Source of the DNA: Streptococcus hyointestinalis
Lineage (GTDB): Bacteria; Bacillota; Bacilli; Lactobacillales; Streptococcaceae
Direction: 5' to 3'
Length of the DNA stretch: 64,000 nucleotides
Assembly (NCBI RefSeq): GCF_900459405.1
Contig: NZ_UHFN01000002.1
Location: 124,001-188,000, forward strand
The notes beneath the pieces are model-generated. The model saw nothing but the letters and a program-made list of their open reading frames with translations. It ran no database searches and was not told the origin of the DNA. Below are positions 35,893-44,538 of this stretch, piece after piece (the first letter of the stretch is position 1; each line of letters begins with the position of its first letter). A program made the position numbers and the translations under genes.

Positions 35893-36440
35893 CGTCAAAA
35901 ATCTCAAATACTGCGACTAAACAGACCATTTACTACGATAATCCGCTTCAAATACTACGACTAAAAGTCCCAAAAGGTACGAAAAAACGTCTCAAATACT
36001 ACGATTATAAATCCATTTTACTACGATACCCCCAAAATAGCAAGAAAGTGTCTCAAATACTACGACAAAATATCTCAAACACTACGATACTTTGGTTTAG
36101 TATCTCAAATACTACGAAGTTCTGTCTCGAACACTACGAAATTAGCAATGAAGTATCTCAATTACTACGATAAAAACTCTATTTGTCTCAAAAGGTGCGA
36201 CTAATTAGCAGTAAACTGTCTCAATTACTACGAAACGAATTATGAAGTATCTCATTTACTACGAATACCATCCAAAAGAAAAAGTAGTGTCTCAAACACT
36301 ACGATTAAATATCCCAAATACTACGATAATAACTCAAACTATCTCATTAAGTACGATTTATAGTCTCAAATACTACGAAAACCTACTCCAAAGTGTCTCA
36401 AACACTACGAAAAAGATTTTAAATGTCTCAAAAGGTACGA
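35893..36440. repeat. Iteron array of the replication origin
   Basis: About 20 direct repeats of the type TCTCAAATACTACGA with variants (AACACTACGA, AATTACTACGA, AAAAGGTACGA) at uneven spacing. All lie in the same orientation and end 150 bp before the rep gene. This is the classic binding region of Rep_3/RepB-type initiators. Confidence 0.92.
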
Positions 36441-36492
36441 ACTAAGGTCGGTAAAGTGTTTCATCAAGAATTTTTTTCTCAAAAAAACTAGG

Positions 36493-36567
36493 AAATGTCT
36501 CAAAAAAATGATATTATAGTCTATATGAGATAGTTCGTGAGACATATATGTATGTATTTTGAGACAA
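36493..36567 (+). promoter_or_regulatory. rep promoter with inverted half-iterons
   Basis: TGTCTCAAAAAA at 36494 faces TTTTGAGACA at 36557 across a TATTATAGTCTATAT segment, and TGAGACATA lies between. Inverted partial iterons over the promoter are the usual autorepression site of iteron plasmids. Confidence 0.6.
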
Positions 36568-36587
36568 TAAGAAGGGAGTGGGAATAG

Positions 36588-37631
36588 GTGGAGAAAAATT
36601 CACTCAGGGTATACAATGATAACAAAAGTTTTGTTGACGCTATTAAAAAAAGACGAAATTTTTCAATGTTCCAAGCTAATATCCTAGCTCAATGTTATGG
36701 TAATTTGAAAAAAAGCGATTTGAAACTACTTAACTATTTTTTGACGTTTATTAAAAAGTCTCAAGTCTATGATAAAGATAAGGTTTATATTACCTCTTTT
36801 GCTGAAATGTTTAAGACTATGGGTATTTCAAATGGGGGAACTAACTATGATGACTTCATCAAACGCTTGAAATTTCTCAAAGAAAAAACTAATATTCTGA
36901 TTCCTTTCGAGATGGAGCTAAACGGAAAAATTATTAACGGATACAACCTTGTTAGTCTATTTGAAAACTTTGTTTTTCTGAACTCAGAAGCTGATGTCGA
37001 GGGCTCGCAGAAGTTAAGCAGACAGTTTGCATTTTCTTTTAATGAGAAACTAGCTCCGTTTCTTTATGAACTTAAAGATGGTAATTTCTTCGTTTCAACT
37101 TACAAAGAGTCAGAAAAATCAACATCAAAGCACGAAGAAATTTTGCGTAATCTTTGGCGCTCGTTCCAATATGGCAATAAAAAGGTTACCACAATTTCTG
37201 CAAGTTTGCAGGAGTGGCGAGTTTGGCTGCTAGGTAGCGAAAAAGCAACTGATGAAAAAGAGCAGAAGAAATGGACTGCCGCTAAAATTAAAAGTAATGC
37301 ACTTAAACGAGGTATTGAAAAGTTACAGGAACATCAACCAGTTACGGTAACTATCAAGAAAGAAATGAACGGGCGCAGAGTAATTGGGTTTACTTTGACT
37401 TTTATTGAACAGTCTTCAAAAGAGTTATTAGCTAAAAACGAAGCTCTTCAAATTCAAGAAACCATCAATCAAAGGAGATTAGAGGAAAGCAAGACCAATG
37501 ATTACGTTTCTCTTGTTATGGAGTGGGCGATCAAAACCAATCAAACACCTCTAGCTGCAGCTGATGAATTAAAGAGTAATGGTGAAATCCCTTTCATACC
37601 ACCTCAACTCATACCAGATGGAAATCAATAA
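36588..37631 (+). CDS. Rep_3-type replication initiator
   Basis: 347 residues. Two winged-helix domains are apparent: residues about 20-150 ('FSMFQANILAQCYGNLKKSDLKLLNYFLTF') and about 165-290 ('FAFSFNEKLAPFLYELKDGNFF'), matching the initiator Rep/RepB superfamily. It binds the upstream iterons and opens the origin, and as a dimer should repress its own promoter. GTG start behind AAGGGAG. A terminator follows at 37665. Best evidence that the element can replicate autonomously. Confidence 0.88.
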   Translation: MEKNSLRVYNDNKSFVDAIKKRRNFSMFQANILAQCYGNLKKSDLKLLNYFLTFIKKSQVYDKDKVYITSFAEMFKTMGISNGGTNYDDFIKRLKFLKEKTNILIPFEMELNGKIINGYNLVSLFENFVFLNSEADVEGSQKLSRQFAFSFNEKLAPFLYELKDGNFFVSTYKESEKSTSKHEEILRNLWRSFQYGNKKVTTISASLQEWRVWLLGSEKATDEKEQKKWTAAKIKSNALKRGIEKLQEHQPVTVTIKKEMNGRRVIGFTLTFIEQSSKELLAKNEALQIQETINQRRLEESKTNDYVSLVMEWAIKTNQTPLAAADELKSNGEIPFIPPQLIPDGNQ

Positions 37632-37664
37632 AGAGATGACATATTAAAATAGTGATGTAACAAA

Positions 37665-37693
37665 ATCGGCAAATCATAATTTGCTGATTTTTT
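37665..37693 (+). terminator. Terminator of rep
   Basis: TCGGCAAAT/ATTTGCTGA stem and six T. Confidence 0.75.
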
Positions 37694-37723
37694 AGTGTTT
37701 TGAAAGTAGTGCAGAAGTAGGGT

Positions 37724-37762
37724 TATGGTAGTCTATCCAAAAAGCCGTTTTAGAGGTAAAAT
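37724..37762 (+). promoter_or_regulatory. Regulon promoter 2
   Basis: TATGGTAGTCTATCC (37724-37738), 18 bp, -10 TAAAAT (37757-37762), just upstream of the gene at 37795. Confidence 0.75.
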
Positions 37763-37794
37763 TAAATAAACAAAATTTGAATTGGTAGGAATTT

Positions 37795-38856
37795 ATGAAT
37801 AACAATGATTTTGATGAAGTCACTACACCGACAAGAACAGAGCAGATAGGAAATTGGTTTAGAAATATCTTTACTGAAAACGCAGTTTCAAAAGCTCTAA
37901 GGAGAAAGGTATTGCTTAGAAAGACGGTTATTTTCTATGCCATGCTTATCCCTCTGATTTTGCTTGTGATAGGAGGTGTAACAGCTCCCACAAGGGTAAC
38001 GTATACTAAGGATCAGCTTGCAACTGAACATAAGTTTGAAAACGGTACAGGTGAAATGACTCTTACTACACAAATCTATTCTAAAGATAACGGTATTATG
38101 GTATTAGAATTTGAAACTAGCGATTCAACTTCTAGTATCCAAAAAGGGATAAATGCCAATAATCTAAAATGGAACATCTATACACCACCTAGTGTTGATG
38201 CAAGTGAAGTCGTTATGGATGTCATTCCTTTGACAGATAATAAAGTGACAGTAGTAGTAAGAAATGTACCATCCAACTATGGGACGTTGGTACTTCGAGT
38301 CGAGAATGATACAGCTTCTGATGATGAAGTTGATGTTACTATCAAAGATTACGATGAGTATAAGGCAAGTAGTGCCAAGGCGACGACAAGCAGCTCTAGT
38401 ACGAGTGATAGCGATGTCCTCAAATATGTTGACTTCTATGTTACAGCTCAAAGTGGTAACTTAAAATACAAGAAGGTAGAAAATTTATCACGTGAAAAAT
38501 TTGCCTTGAAAATTTTCAACGAAGAATTGACATTCCAAAAGGAGCAGATCACTCGATTGAATGATGCTATTACTAAACTACAAAGCAGTATTACAGAAGA
38601 TACAGCTACCCTTGAACAGTTACAACGTGAAGCTCAATACCTTGTTGGAAGCGAACTAGACAAAAAACAAGATGATATTGATGATGTGCAAGATGGTATC
38701 AACAATAAAGAGAAGAAGATAGCAACAGCTAAAGATAATATTATTACTGTAAAAAGCATTGTAGATAATCTCAAAAAGAATATCAAAGCTGTCAAGGACG
38801 GCTCATACCAATTTAACGCTCCTGTTCAGTCGATTAAGAAGGATGTAGGACAATAG
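37795..38856 (+). CDS. Single-pass membrane protein with long coiled coil
   Basis: 353 residues. One transmembrane helix at about 45-63 ('TVIFYAMLIPLILLVIGGV'), a beta-rich domain to about 185, an S/T-rich linker ('KATTSSSSTSDSD'), then a strongly predicted coiled coil from about 235 to 345. Bitopic proteins with an external coiled coil can be transfer-channel or surface-exclusion parts. It has regulon promoter 2 and terminates at 38861. No family recognised. Confidence 0.6.
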   Translation: MNNNDFDEVTTPTRTEQIGNWFRNIFTENAVSKALRRKVLLRKTVIFYAMLIPLILLVIGGVTAPTRVTYTKDQLATEHKFENGTGEMTLTTQIYSKDNGIMVLEFETSDSTSSIQKGINANNLKWNIYTPPSVDASEVVMDVIPLTDNKVTVVVRNVPSNYGTLVLRVENDTASDDEVDVTIKDYDEYKASSAKATTSSSSTSDSDVLKYVDFYVTAQSGNLKYKKVENLSREKFALKIFNEELTFQKEQITRLNDAITKLQSSITEDTATLEQLQREAQYLVGSELDKKQDDIDDVQDGINNKEKKIATAKDNIITVKSIVDNLKKNIKAVKDGSYQFNAPVQSIKKDVGQ

Positions 38857-38860
38857 TACG

Positions 38861-38894
38861 ATAAGCCACAAGGTGTACCCTGTGGCTTTTAGTC
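38861..38894 (+). terminator. Terminator after the coiled-coil membrane gene
   Basis: AAGCCACA...TGTGGCTTTT hairpin. Confidence 0.65.
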
Positions 38895-38922
38895 TTGTCA
38901 AACAGCTATTAAGTGGTATAAT
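38895..38922 (+). promoter_or_regulatory. Promoter of the long 39-55 kb operon
   Basis: TTGTCA, 16 bp, TATAAT. No gene starts for 500 bp, so it transcribes a long untranslated leader. Confidence 0.7.
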
Positions 38923-39301
38923 AAAGGTATTAAATAGTTTTATTTAGTTTGTGCGGTTTCCTTGCAGGCACAAGAAGAGCAGGTGCTCTTCAAGAAGGAT
39001 TTTCGTAAAGCGTATAGGATGTGTTTAGACGAACTAAGCATAGCTTTACAGGGGAGTTATTTCAGCGGTCTTTTAGTAGACACGTTTTTCGGAGCTTAGC
39101 GGTTGAAATAATGTACAAGAAACTTCGTTTAGACCAAAAGTAAGAAATTGAGGAACGTTCGATTGGCTTAATTGGCTATCTCTTTTGTAAGAACGACAAA
39201 AGGGCGATTAAGCGAAGTCCATTTTTCCTTTTTTAAAAAGAGGGAAAGTGAGACTGTTTTTCGTGCGTTCTTTTTTATTACTTTTGGTGTCGTTATGGAA
39301 G

Positions 39302-39338
39302 AAACACTCTTTAGTGAAGGACTGAAGGGTGTTTTTTT
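39302..39338 (+). terminator. Attenuator terminator inside the leader
   Basis: AACACTC...GGGTGTT stem then seven T, about 100 bp before the first gene of the operon. Without read-through nothing downstream would be expressed. Confidence 0.7.
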
Positions 39339-39408
39339 GTTAGCATACGGACAGTACAAACGGCTAGGTGGTCGGAACTGCTGCTCGTGAGATAAAACAA
39401 TAGAGTAA

Positions 39409-39436
39409 ACGTCAAATGACGTATGGAGGAAAAACA
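39409..39436 (+). promoter_or_regulatory. Hairpin/SD cassette 1
   Basis: ACGTCAAATGACGT hairpin directly joined to ATGGAGGAAAAACA before the ATG at 39437. Confidence 0.65.
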
Positions 39437-40774
39437 ATGAAAACTTTTAAAACTAAAAAAGGATCTACAACTTGGGTGCGAGTTAGTCGTGATTACCCTT
39501 GCCCTATTTGTGGCAAGGCTGACTGGTGCGCTTTTAACATGCAACAAACTAAAGCGGTTTGTATGCGTCAAATTGACCACAGCCTTCCAAGTTTTATGGG
39601 AGGGACACTTTACACACTGACTGGTGGCGCTAAAGTAGACTTCTCTCATCTTGAAGTGTCTGAGGGAGAAAAGCTAGCACCAGCTTACATTCTACACAAA
39701 GTGTACTCACTTGTGATTGCAACTTTTGGTTTAACCAAAGAGCATATCGTACACCTAAAAGCAGAACGTGGTCTTACCGCTGAGCAAATCGCTTTACGTG
39801 GTTATGCGTCAGCAACTAAAGCAACACACAGCCGTCAGGTGGCAAAAATCGAACGTGATGAAGATGGCAAAATCGTCTCTATCAAAACTATTTGGGAAGA
39901 TTTATTTGAAAAAAATGGTCTTTCTCGTGACGCTTGGGTAGGTGTTCCTGGCTTCTCTTACGATGAACAAATGCAAACACCTTGTTTTAACGCTGCGTTT
40001 GGTATTTTAATCCCATGTCGCAATGACTGGGGTCAAATTGTTGGCATGCAAGTTCGTCTTGATGATAGTGAAATCAAAACCTATGCAACTATCGATAAAG
40101 AATTTGAGTCAACATATCGTGTTGGTGTAAAAAAAGCTGAAGATGGTTTTAATTACCGTGTTTACACAAAGGAAAACTTTGAGGTTGTTTGTGAAGGTAC
40201 AACGACTGAACACGAAGTTTTCTTTGATAACGGCTTTAGCTTTAAAATCAAAACAGGTCCTAAATATGTGTTTGTTTCATCATCTGGTAAGACTCGTGGT
40301 ACTAGTGCTAAATCAGTTCCACATTTCGCTTTTCCAGATAATGTCTTGGCGCAAGCTAAATTTGATGAACAAGGTAAAAGTCGTGTTTACCTTATGGGTA
40401 AAGTGGATAAGGTTATTGTGACTGAAGGATTGCTAAAAGGAGACATCATTGCTTCTGTAGCACCAACATCACGTTTAGCTCCACTAGGCTCTGTTCTCGT
40501 TGTGGCTATGGCAGGTGTTTCATCATGGAAACCAGTAGCTGATAAAATTATCAAATACAAGTTTGAAGAAGCATATCTAGCTTTTGACCAAGACTTTGTA
40601 GAAAACGATTCTGTATTTGATCGCTTAGATGACATGGTTCATTATCTTACTTTTGATAAAGGGCTTGTCTCAAGCGTCCTCACTTGGGAAACAGGTAAAG
40701 GACTCGATGACTTTTTGTTATCTGAAGCTTCAGAAACAGAAACAATCAAGATTAAAAGTTATACGAAAGACTAA
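39437..40774 (+). CDS. Primase-like protein with zinc finger and TOPRIM domain
   Basis: 445 residues. An N-terminal zinc-binding segment 'CPICGKADWCAFNMQQTKAVC' resembles the CHC2-type DNA-binding finger of primases. The C-terminal third has TOPRIM features: 'KVIVTEGLLKGDIIASV' (the conserved glutamate) and 'AYLAFDQDFVEND' (D-x-D). Such proteins (DUF3854-type) prime DNA synthesis on plasmids and mobile elements. First gene behind the long leader, with cassette 1. Start ATG 39437; an upstream in-frame ATG lies within the cassette. Confidence 0.7.
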   Translation: MKTFKTKKGSTTWVRVSRDYPCPICGKADWCAFNMQQTKAVCMRQIDHSLPSFMGGTLYTLTGGAKVDFSHLEVSEGEKLAPAYILHKVYSLVIATFGLTKEHIVHLKAERGLTAEQIALRGYASATKATHSRQVAKIERDEDGKIVSIKTIWEDLFEKNGLSRDAWVGVPGFSYDEQMQTPCFNAAFGILIPCRNDWGQIVGMQVRLDDSEIKTYATIDKEFESTYRVGVKKAEDGFNYRVYTKENFEVVCEGTTTEHEVFFDNGFSFKIKTGPKYVFVSSSGKTRGTSAKSVPHFAFPDNVLAQAKFDEQGKSRVYLMGKVDKVIVTEGLLKGDIIASVAPTSRLAPLGSVLVVAMAGVSSWKPVADKIIKYKFEEAYLAFDQDFVENDSVFDRLDDMVHYLTFDKGLVSSVLTWETGKGLDDFLLSEASETETIKIKSYTKD

Positions 40775-40776
40775 GG

Positions 40777-40825
40777 GAAAGTTATGGTTCAGTAGCTTTC
40801 TTTTTTAGTCGTGGAGGAAAACAAA
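40777..40825 (+). promoter_or_regulatory. Hairpin/T-run/SD cassette 2
   Basis: GAAAGTTA/TAGCTTTC stem, TTTTTT, then GTGGAGGAAAACAAA and ATG. A terminator-like hairpin within an operon. Confidence 0.75.
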
Positions 40826-41056
40826 ATGAATGCTATTGAATTAAATGTCTTACAAGTAATTGTAGACTATCTTAGTCAGTTCAATCTAAACCTAACAGAC
40901 ATCGACATGCTATCCTTTGAGGACGCATGTTTTCGTTTGAAAGGACATTTGGATGACTTACATTGGGCAATGCTAAGTGAATGTCCTAATGACTGTTGTA
41001 TCGTTTACACCGTGTCAACTCAATTAGGCAGCACTTACGTGCTCTACTACAAATAA
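40826..41056 (+). CDS. Small hypothetical protein
   Basis: 76 residues, acidic, no motif recognised ('MNAIELNVLQVIVDYLSQFN'); C-terminal 'CPNDCCIVYTVS' has a cysteine cluster. Preceded by cassette 2. Function unknown. Confidence 0.55.
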   Translation: MNAIELNVLQVIVDYLSQFNLNLTDIDMLSFEDACFRLKGHLDDLHWAMLSECPNDCCIVYTVSTQLGSTYVLYYK

Positions 41057-41063
41057 CAATCAA

Positions 41064-41147
41064 TAGAAATATGTAAATACCTATTTTGACAAATACGTAA
41101 ATCACTATTTCATGAAATAGTAAAAGAGGTAAATGGAGGAAAACAAT
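41064..41147 (+). promoter_or_regulatory. AAATACCTATTT repeats and hairpin/SD cassette 3
   Basis: AAATACCTATTT at 41074 followed by the perfect hairpin ACTATTTCATGAAATAGT (41104-41121), then AATGGAGGAAAACAAT and ATG. The AT words match the par region repeats. Confidence 0.6.
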
Positions 41148-42623
41148 ATGGCTAATCTATTAGTGAAAACTGCTGAAACTGTAACTACAAAAAAAATCGC
41201 TTTCCCAACTTTTAAGGTTGATGATTCTGCGAGAAAAGTCGCAAAGAAATTTGCAACATACATGGGTAAAGTAAGAGCTGCTTCAAAAGATGATACTTCT
41301 CTAGTGGGTATCGGAGATATTTTTAGTTTGCTAAAGAGTGCTAGTGAAAAAGTGCGTAGCGTTATTCGTCTCACGACTTTTAATGCTATACCTGAAGAAC
41401 ACCAAAAATATCTTACTTATCTCATTTCAAGGGAGACAAACATTGATCAAGTGGTAGAAGATGATGAACCAACACGAGTCTTATCTGATTTGCCTGTTTT
41501 AGTCATTGATGTGTCTAGCTTTGATAATATTCGTCACGATAAAGAGTACCGTCTTATTTTTGATGATACTGTTTACAAAGTTAAGGGATTTGATGAAGCG
41601 ACAAGATACTATTACAAAAAGCAAAAAGAGCCTGGTGTAGTCTATTCTTGTGTTTCTTACAGTTATTTTCAACTTATGTTGAGCTGTGAGGACTATAAAG
41701 TGAACTATTCAGGTCATGATTGCTATGTAATGGTTGGTAACTGGGTGCGAAAAAACTATCAAGAAGCATTTTCCGCTTCTTTGAACGCACTTTTTGCTGC
41801 CGCTTCAGAAAAGACTATAGCAACTATTACAAGTGATAAGATTTACCAAGATGAAGAAGTAAACAATCACACAATCTTTAATCAGACTGGTTTTAGAAAG
41901 TGCGAGATTGATACCGAAAAATATCAAGGTAAAGACTTTGATAAAAAAGTCTTTCATGAAATTGAGCAGGATTGGCTCAAACTATGTAACAAGTTGCCAC
42001 ACTCTAAGCAAGAACCGGAATTTAAGATGCGTAAGCTAGGAAAACATAAAGCTACTGGGCTTTACTACCCACATGCTAACATCCTAGCGGTTGATGTTCG
42101 TTCTACGAACTCTTTTATTCATGAGTATGGTCATTATTTAGACTTTACTTATCAAGAAAACGAAGAAACCATAAGCGTTTCTAATAGCGCATTTAGAGAG
42201 ATTCGCTCTCTTTATGAAGAAGGCTTGCATGAATTGATAACGGATACTCAATCTTTTGAAGCAAAAGCTGTTGAAAAGAAGTGGGACTACTTTACGACTC
42301 CTACTGAAGTATTTGCTCGTGCTTTTGAATTGTGGGTGCATTTCAAAATTGACTCAACTACAGAACTGACCAAAAATGGTAAACCTAATGGTGAAAGCAA
42401 AGGTTACGCTGGTCTTGAATATCGTGCCTTTAGTCATTTTATCGGTAAAGTTTATCATTTCTTTGAAAGTTATTTTGATGGCTTTGAGGAAAGACAAAAG
42501 TTCTATTCTGTTGAGGATAACGATATTGAGAAGGTAGAAGCAGTTGCAGTAAGTTATCACGTATTCACTAAAGAAGTTGAACCAACTAATGTTGGTGAGC
42601 AACTCTCTTTATTTGATTTTTAG
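41148..42623 (+). CDS. Polyvalent-type protein with HEXXH metallopeptidase motif
   Basis: 491 residues. 'FIHEYGHYLDFTYQ' near residue 325 is a zincin H-E-x-x-H site followed by a glutamate-rich stretch, as in the metallopeptidase (LPD1/ArdC-associated) domains of large polyvalent proteins of conjugative elements. The N-terminal half has no recognised domain. Such proteins enter recipients with the DNA or protect it. Start ATG 41148; the cassette's own in-frame ATG five codons upstream is less likely. Confidence 0.6.
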   Translation: MANLLVKTAETVTTKKIAFPTFKVDDSARKVAKKFATYMGKVRAASKDDTSLVGIGDIFSLLKSASEKVRSVIRLTTFNAIPEEHQKYLTYLISRETNIDQVVEDDEPTRVLSDLPVLVIDVSSFDNIRHDKEYRLIFDDTVYKVKGFDEATRYYYKKQKEPGVVYSCVSYSYFQLMLSCEDYKVNYSGHDCYVMVGNWVRKNYQEAFSASLNALFAAASEKTIATITSDKIYQDEEVNNHTIFNQTGFRKCEIDTEKYQGKDFDKKVFHEIEQDWLKLCNKLPHSKQEPEFKMRKLGKHKATGLYYPHANILAVDVRSTNSFIHEYGHYLDFTYQENEETISVSNSAFREIRSLYEEGLHELITDTQSFEAKAVEKKWDYFTTPTEVFARAFELWVHFKIDSTTELTKNGKPNGESKGYAGLEYRAFSHFIGKVYHFFESYFDGFEERQKFYSVEDNDIEKVEAVAVSYHVFTKEVEPTNVGEQLSLFDF

Positions 42624-42667
42624 CCTGTGGGTTATGGTACAATAGAACTATAGACTCGGAGGAAAAC

Positions 42668-43426
42668 ATGACAAAAACAAGTAACGATACTGTTGTTCAA
42701 AAGTTACTAGAGCGCATTAAAGATGAGAGAGAAGTAAATATCAAAAACGGTATTTACAGACGTATCCAAATAAACTTTGCTTACAATTCCAATAGGATTG
42801 AAGGAAGTCGTTTATCTAAAGAACAGACACAATTTATCTTTGACACGAATACCATCGGTTTCGAAGATGAGCAGCCACTACCTATAGACGATATTATTGA
42901 AACAAGAAATCATTTTAGAGCAGTGGATTATGTCTTAGATACGGTAAACTCTTCTTTGACAGAAGATTGGATAAAACATATCCATGTTCTTTTAAAGTCA
43001 AATACAAGTCAAGCTGAAAAGGATTGGTTTGTGGTGGGTGATTACAAAAAGTATCCTAATGAAGTAGGAGACAGGGAAACAACCCCACCAGAAGCAGTAG
43101 CAGAAGCTATTGGGCAGTTGCTGGATGAGTATGCTAAATCAAGCAGCAAAACTGTCTACGATCTGATTGACTTTCATGTAGCTTTTGAACGTATCCATCC
43201 ATTTCAAGACGGCAACGGTCGTGTTGGAAGATTGATACTATTTAAAGAGTTGCTGCGCTATTCTCATATCCCATTTATCATCACAGATGATAAGAAGTAT
43301 TTCTATTATCGTGGTCTAAAGGAATGGGACAGTGAACGTAACTTTTTGCATGAAACATGTCTATCGTGTCAAGACGACATGATAGTGATATTGAATTACT
43401 ATGAAATTGTAAAAACAAGAGATTAG
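42668..43426 (+). CDS. Fic-family protein, probable AMP-transferase with inhibitory helix
   Basis: 252 residues. Complete Fic motif 'HPFQDGNGRVGR' near residue 177 (H-x-F-x-D/E-G-N-G-R), which transfers AMP from ATP to target hydroxyls. The N-terminal 'SNRIEG' (41-46) matches the S/T-x-x-x-E-G/N inhibitory helix of class II Fic proteins, so its activity is self-restrained. The target is unknown. Third protein coding gene of the operon with GGAGGAAAAC before the ATG. Confidence 0.85.
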   Translation: MTKTSNDTVVQKLLERIKDEREVNIKNGIYRRIQINFAYNSNRIEGSRLSKEQTQFIFDTNTIGFEDEQPLPIDDIIETRNHFRAVDYVLDTVNSSLTEDWIKHIHVLLKSNTSQAEKDWFVVGDYKKYPNEVGDRETTPPEAVAEAIGQLLDEYAKSSSKTVYDLIDFHVAFERIHPFQDGNGRVGRLILFKELLRYSHIPFIITDDKKYFYYRGLKEWDSERNFLHETCLSCQDDMIVILNYYEIVKTRD

Positions 43427-43463
43427 CAAACAGCTAGTCTCTTTGTTTATGGAGGAAAACAAC
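43418..43463 (+). promoter_or_regulatory. Hairpin/T-run/SD cassette 4
   Basis: AGAGATTAGC/GCTAGTCTCT stem with AAACA loop and TTTGTTT, then ATGGAGGAAAACAAC and ATG. Confidence 0.8.
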
Positions 43464-44042
43464 ATGAATACAATTGTTAAAGAAGCAGTGTCCTATACGA
43501 TTTTCACTGATGGGTCTTTTAAAAAGATTAAAGGCGAAAAGACTAATGCTGCATCTGCGTATATCGTCCTTAATGATAATGGTGAAATCATTACCAAAGG
43601 TAGAGGTATTATTCCAAATCAAAAAGAAGGACTAATAAACTCTTTAGGCGCAGAGCTAGTTCCTGTGATTAACGCACTTAAATATATTTGTAAAACAGCA
43701 AATATTGTTAAGGTAAACGTTAAAATCATGACGGACTACCAAGAGTTAGAATATTTCCACTATCTACTGAGATACAGAAAGAAACCAAAGGGTCACTTCA
43801 AAAGGCTAAAACTAACTTCTAGGTTAGAGAAACCCCAATGGATCTGGTACTATGCAAACTTATTTCAAGTCATACATATGTTCGAGAAAAATGGAAAGGA
43901 GTTGGCCTTAGAGATTCAATGGTGCAAAGGTCACAGCGGAATTGTGTGGAACGAAGAAGCTGATAGACTTGCTAAAAAATCCGTAGATAAAGGACTTAAA
44001 CAACAATTGAATAGTAAAAATAAGAGGTTAGCCAGCAGCTAG
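43464..44042 (+). CDS. Ribonuclease HI-like protein
   Basis: 192 residues from ATG 43464. RNase H active-site pattern: D in 'YTIFTDGSFKK', E in 'LGAELVPVINALK', D in 'VKIMTDYQELEY' and D in 'WNEEADRLAKKS', with the 'CKGHSG' loop before the last. It degrades RNA in RNA-DNA hybrids and may serve plasmid replication or removal of primers made by the primase-like protein. A truncated second copy lies at 60909-61034. Confidence 0.88.
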   Translation: MNTIVKEAVSYTIFTDGSFKKIKGEKTNAASAYIVLNDNGEIITKGRGIIPNQKEGLINSLGAELVPVINALKYICKTANIVKVNVKIMTDYQELEYFHYLLRYRKKPKGHFKRLKLTSRLEKPQWIWYYANLFQVIHMFEKNGKELALEIQWCKGHSGIVWNEEADRLAKKSVDKGLKQQLNSKNKRLASS

Positions 44043-44068
44043 TCTCTTTTGAAATGGAGGAAAACAAT
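44022..44068 (+). promoter_or_regulatory. Hairpin/T-run/SD cassette 5
   Basis: AAGAGGTTAGC/GCTAGTCTCTT stem, TTTT, AATGGAGGAAAACAAT, ATG. Overlaps the RNase H 3' end. Confidence 0.8.
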
Positions 44069-44185
44069 ATGAATTATGTAGAACAACATCGGAAGATATA
44101 TCACACGCTTCTCGTCGCCTTACTATCTCTGTTTAGACGCCGAACTTGTTTAAATAGAAAAAGTCCTAAAGATTTGATACAATAA
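44069..44185 (+). CDS. Short basic peptide behind cassette 5
   Basis: 38 residues starting MNYVEQHRKIYHTLLVALLS; basic, with one short hydrophobic stretch. It has the same perfect cassette ribosome site as the large genes and ends just before the AAGGAGG of the next gene, so it may be a coupling or leader peptide or a decayed gene. Confidence 0.45.
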   Translation: MNYVEQHRKIYHTLLVALLSLFRRRTCLNRKSPKDLIQ

Positions 44186-44198
44186 GGAGGAAAGATAG

Positions 44199-44504
44199 GT
44201 GAAGAGACACGAGATCCGTGAGTTGCTGCTCAAGCTAAAAAGAAAGGTCAGAAATAACGAATTTTATGCGGTGGCTAGGGGGAAAGGTAAAACCCCTGCC
44301 GAACCTTTAATTATCAAATTTGTTGTTGCTAATCTAACAGTGGGTGATTTTAACAAGAAAGAACTTGATCATAATGGTTCAGGTGAGTTTATATTTGTTT
44401 TTATTACCAAAAATGGGCACGCATTTTATATAAAGTTTAAGTTTGTTGTAGAAAAAGGGATAGAATTGGTTAAATTTATCTCATTTCATCACTCTAAACA
44501 TTGA
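44199..44504 (+). CDS. Possible MqsR-like (RelE-fold) toxin
   Basis: 101 residues, GTG start behind AAGGAGG. Resembles MqsR in plan: basic N-terminus, 'NLTVGDFNKKELDH' in place of MqsR's 'GLSESDFYKS', and a C-terminal strand pair 'FYIKFKFVVEKGIELVKFISFH' like MqsR's 'YLKITVIHDVLIVSFKE'. MqsR cuts mRNA. The next gene is a plausible HTH antitoxin, giving toxin-first order as in mqsRA. The similarity is weak and judged by eye. Confidence 0.45.
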   Translation: MKRHEIRELLLKLKRKVRNNEFYAVARGKGKTPAEPLIIKFVVANLTVGDFNKKELDHNGSGEFIFVFITKNGHAFYIKFKFVVEKGIELVKFISFHHSKH

Positions 44505-44538
44505 TTATAGTTCTACTGTAATATGGAGGAAAACAGAA

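Larger units (their letters stand above)
38929..39436 (+). ncRNA. Long structured leader RNA with internal terminator
   Basis: About 500 nt without a credible gene between the promoter and the primase-like gene. Visible pairings: AGAGCA/TGCTCT (38976-38991), GTAAAGC/GCTTTAC (39005-39052), TTATTTCAGC/GGTTGAAATAA (39058-39111), TTTTGT/ACAAAA (39182-39202). A strong terminator sits at 39302-39338. Such leaders usually regulate by antitermination; no known riboswitch class is recognised. Confidence 0.6.

Noticed and set aside
35893..36440. Array of ~15-bp repeats that could be read as CRISPR
   Set aside because: Repeats are short, variable and unevenly spaced, and lie before a Rep gene; they are iterons.
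39172..39390. 72-codon frame in the long leader
   Set aside because: It runs across the terminator hairpin, has a poor ribosome site and low-complexity sequence; the region is better explained as structured RNA.
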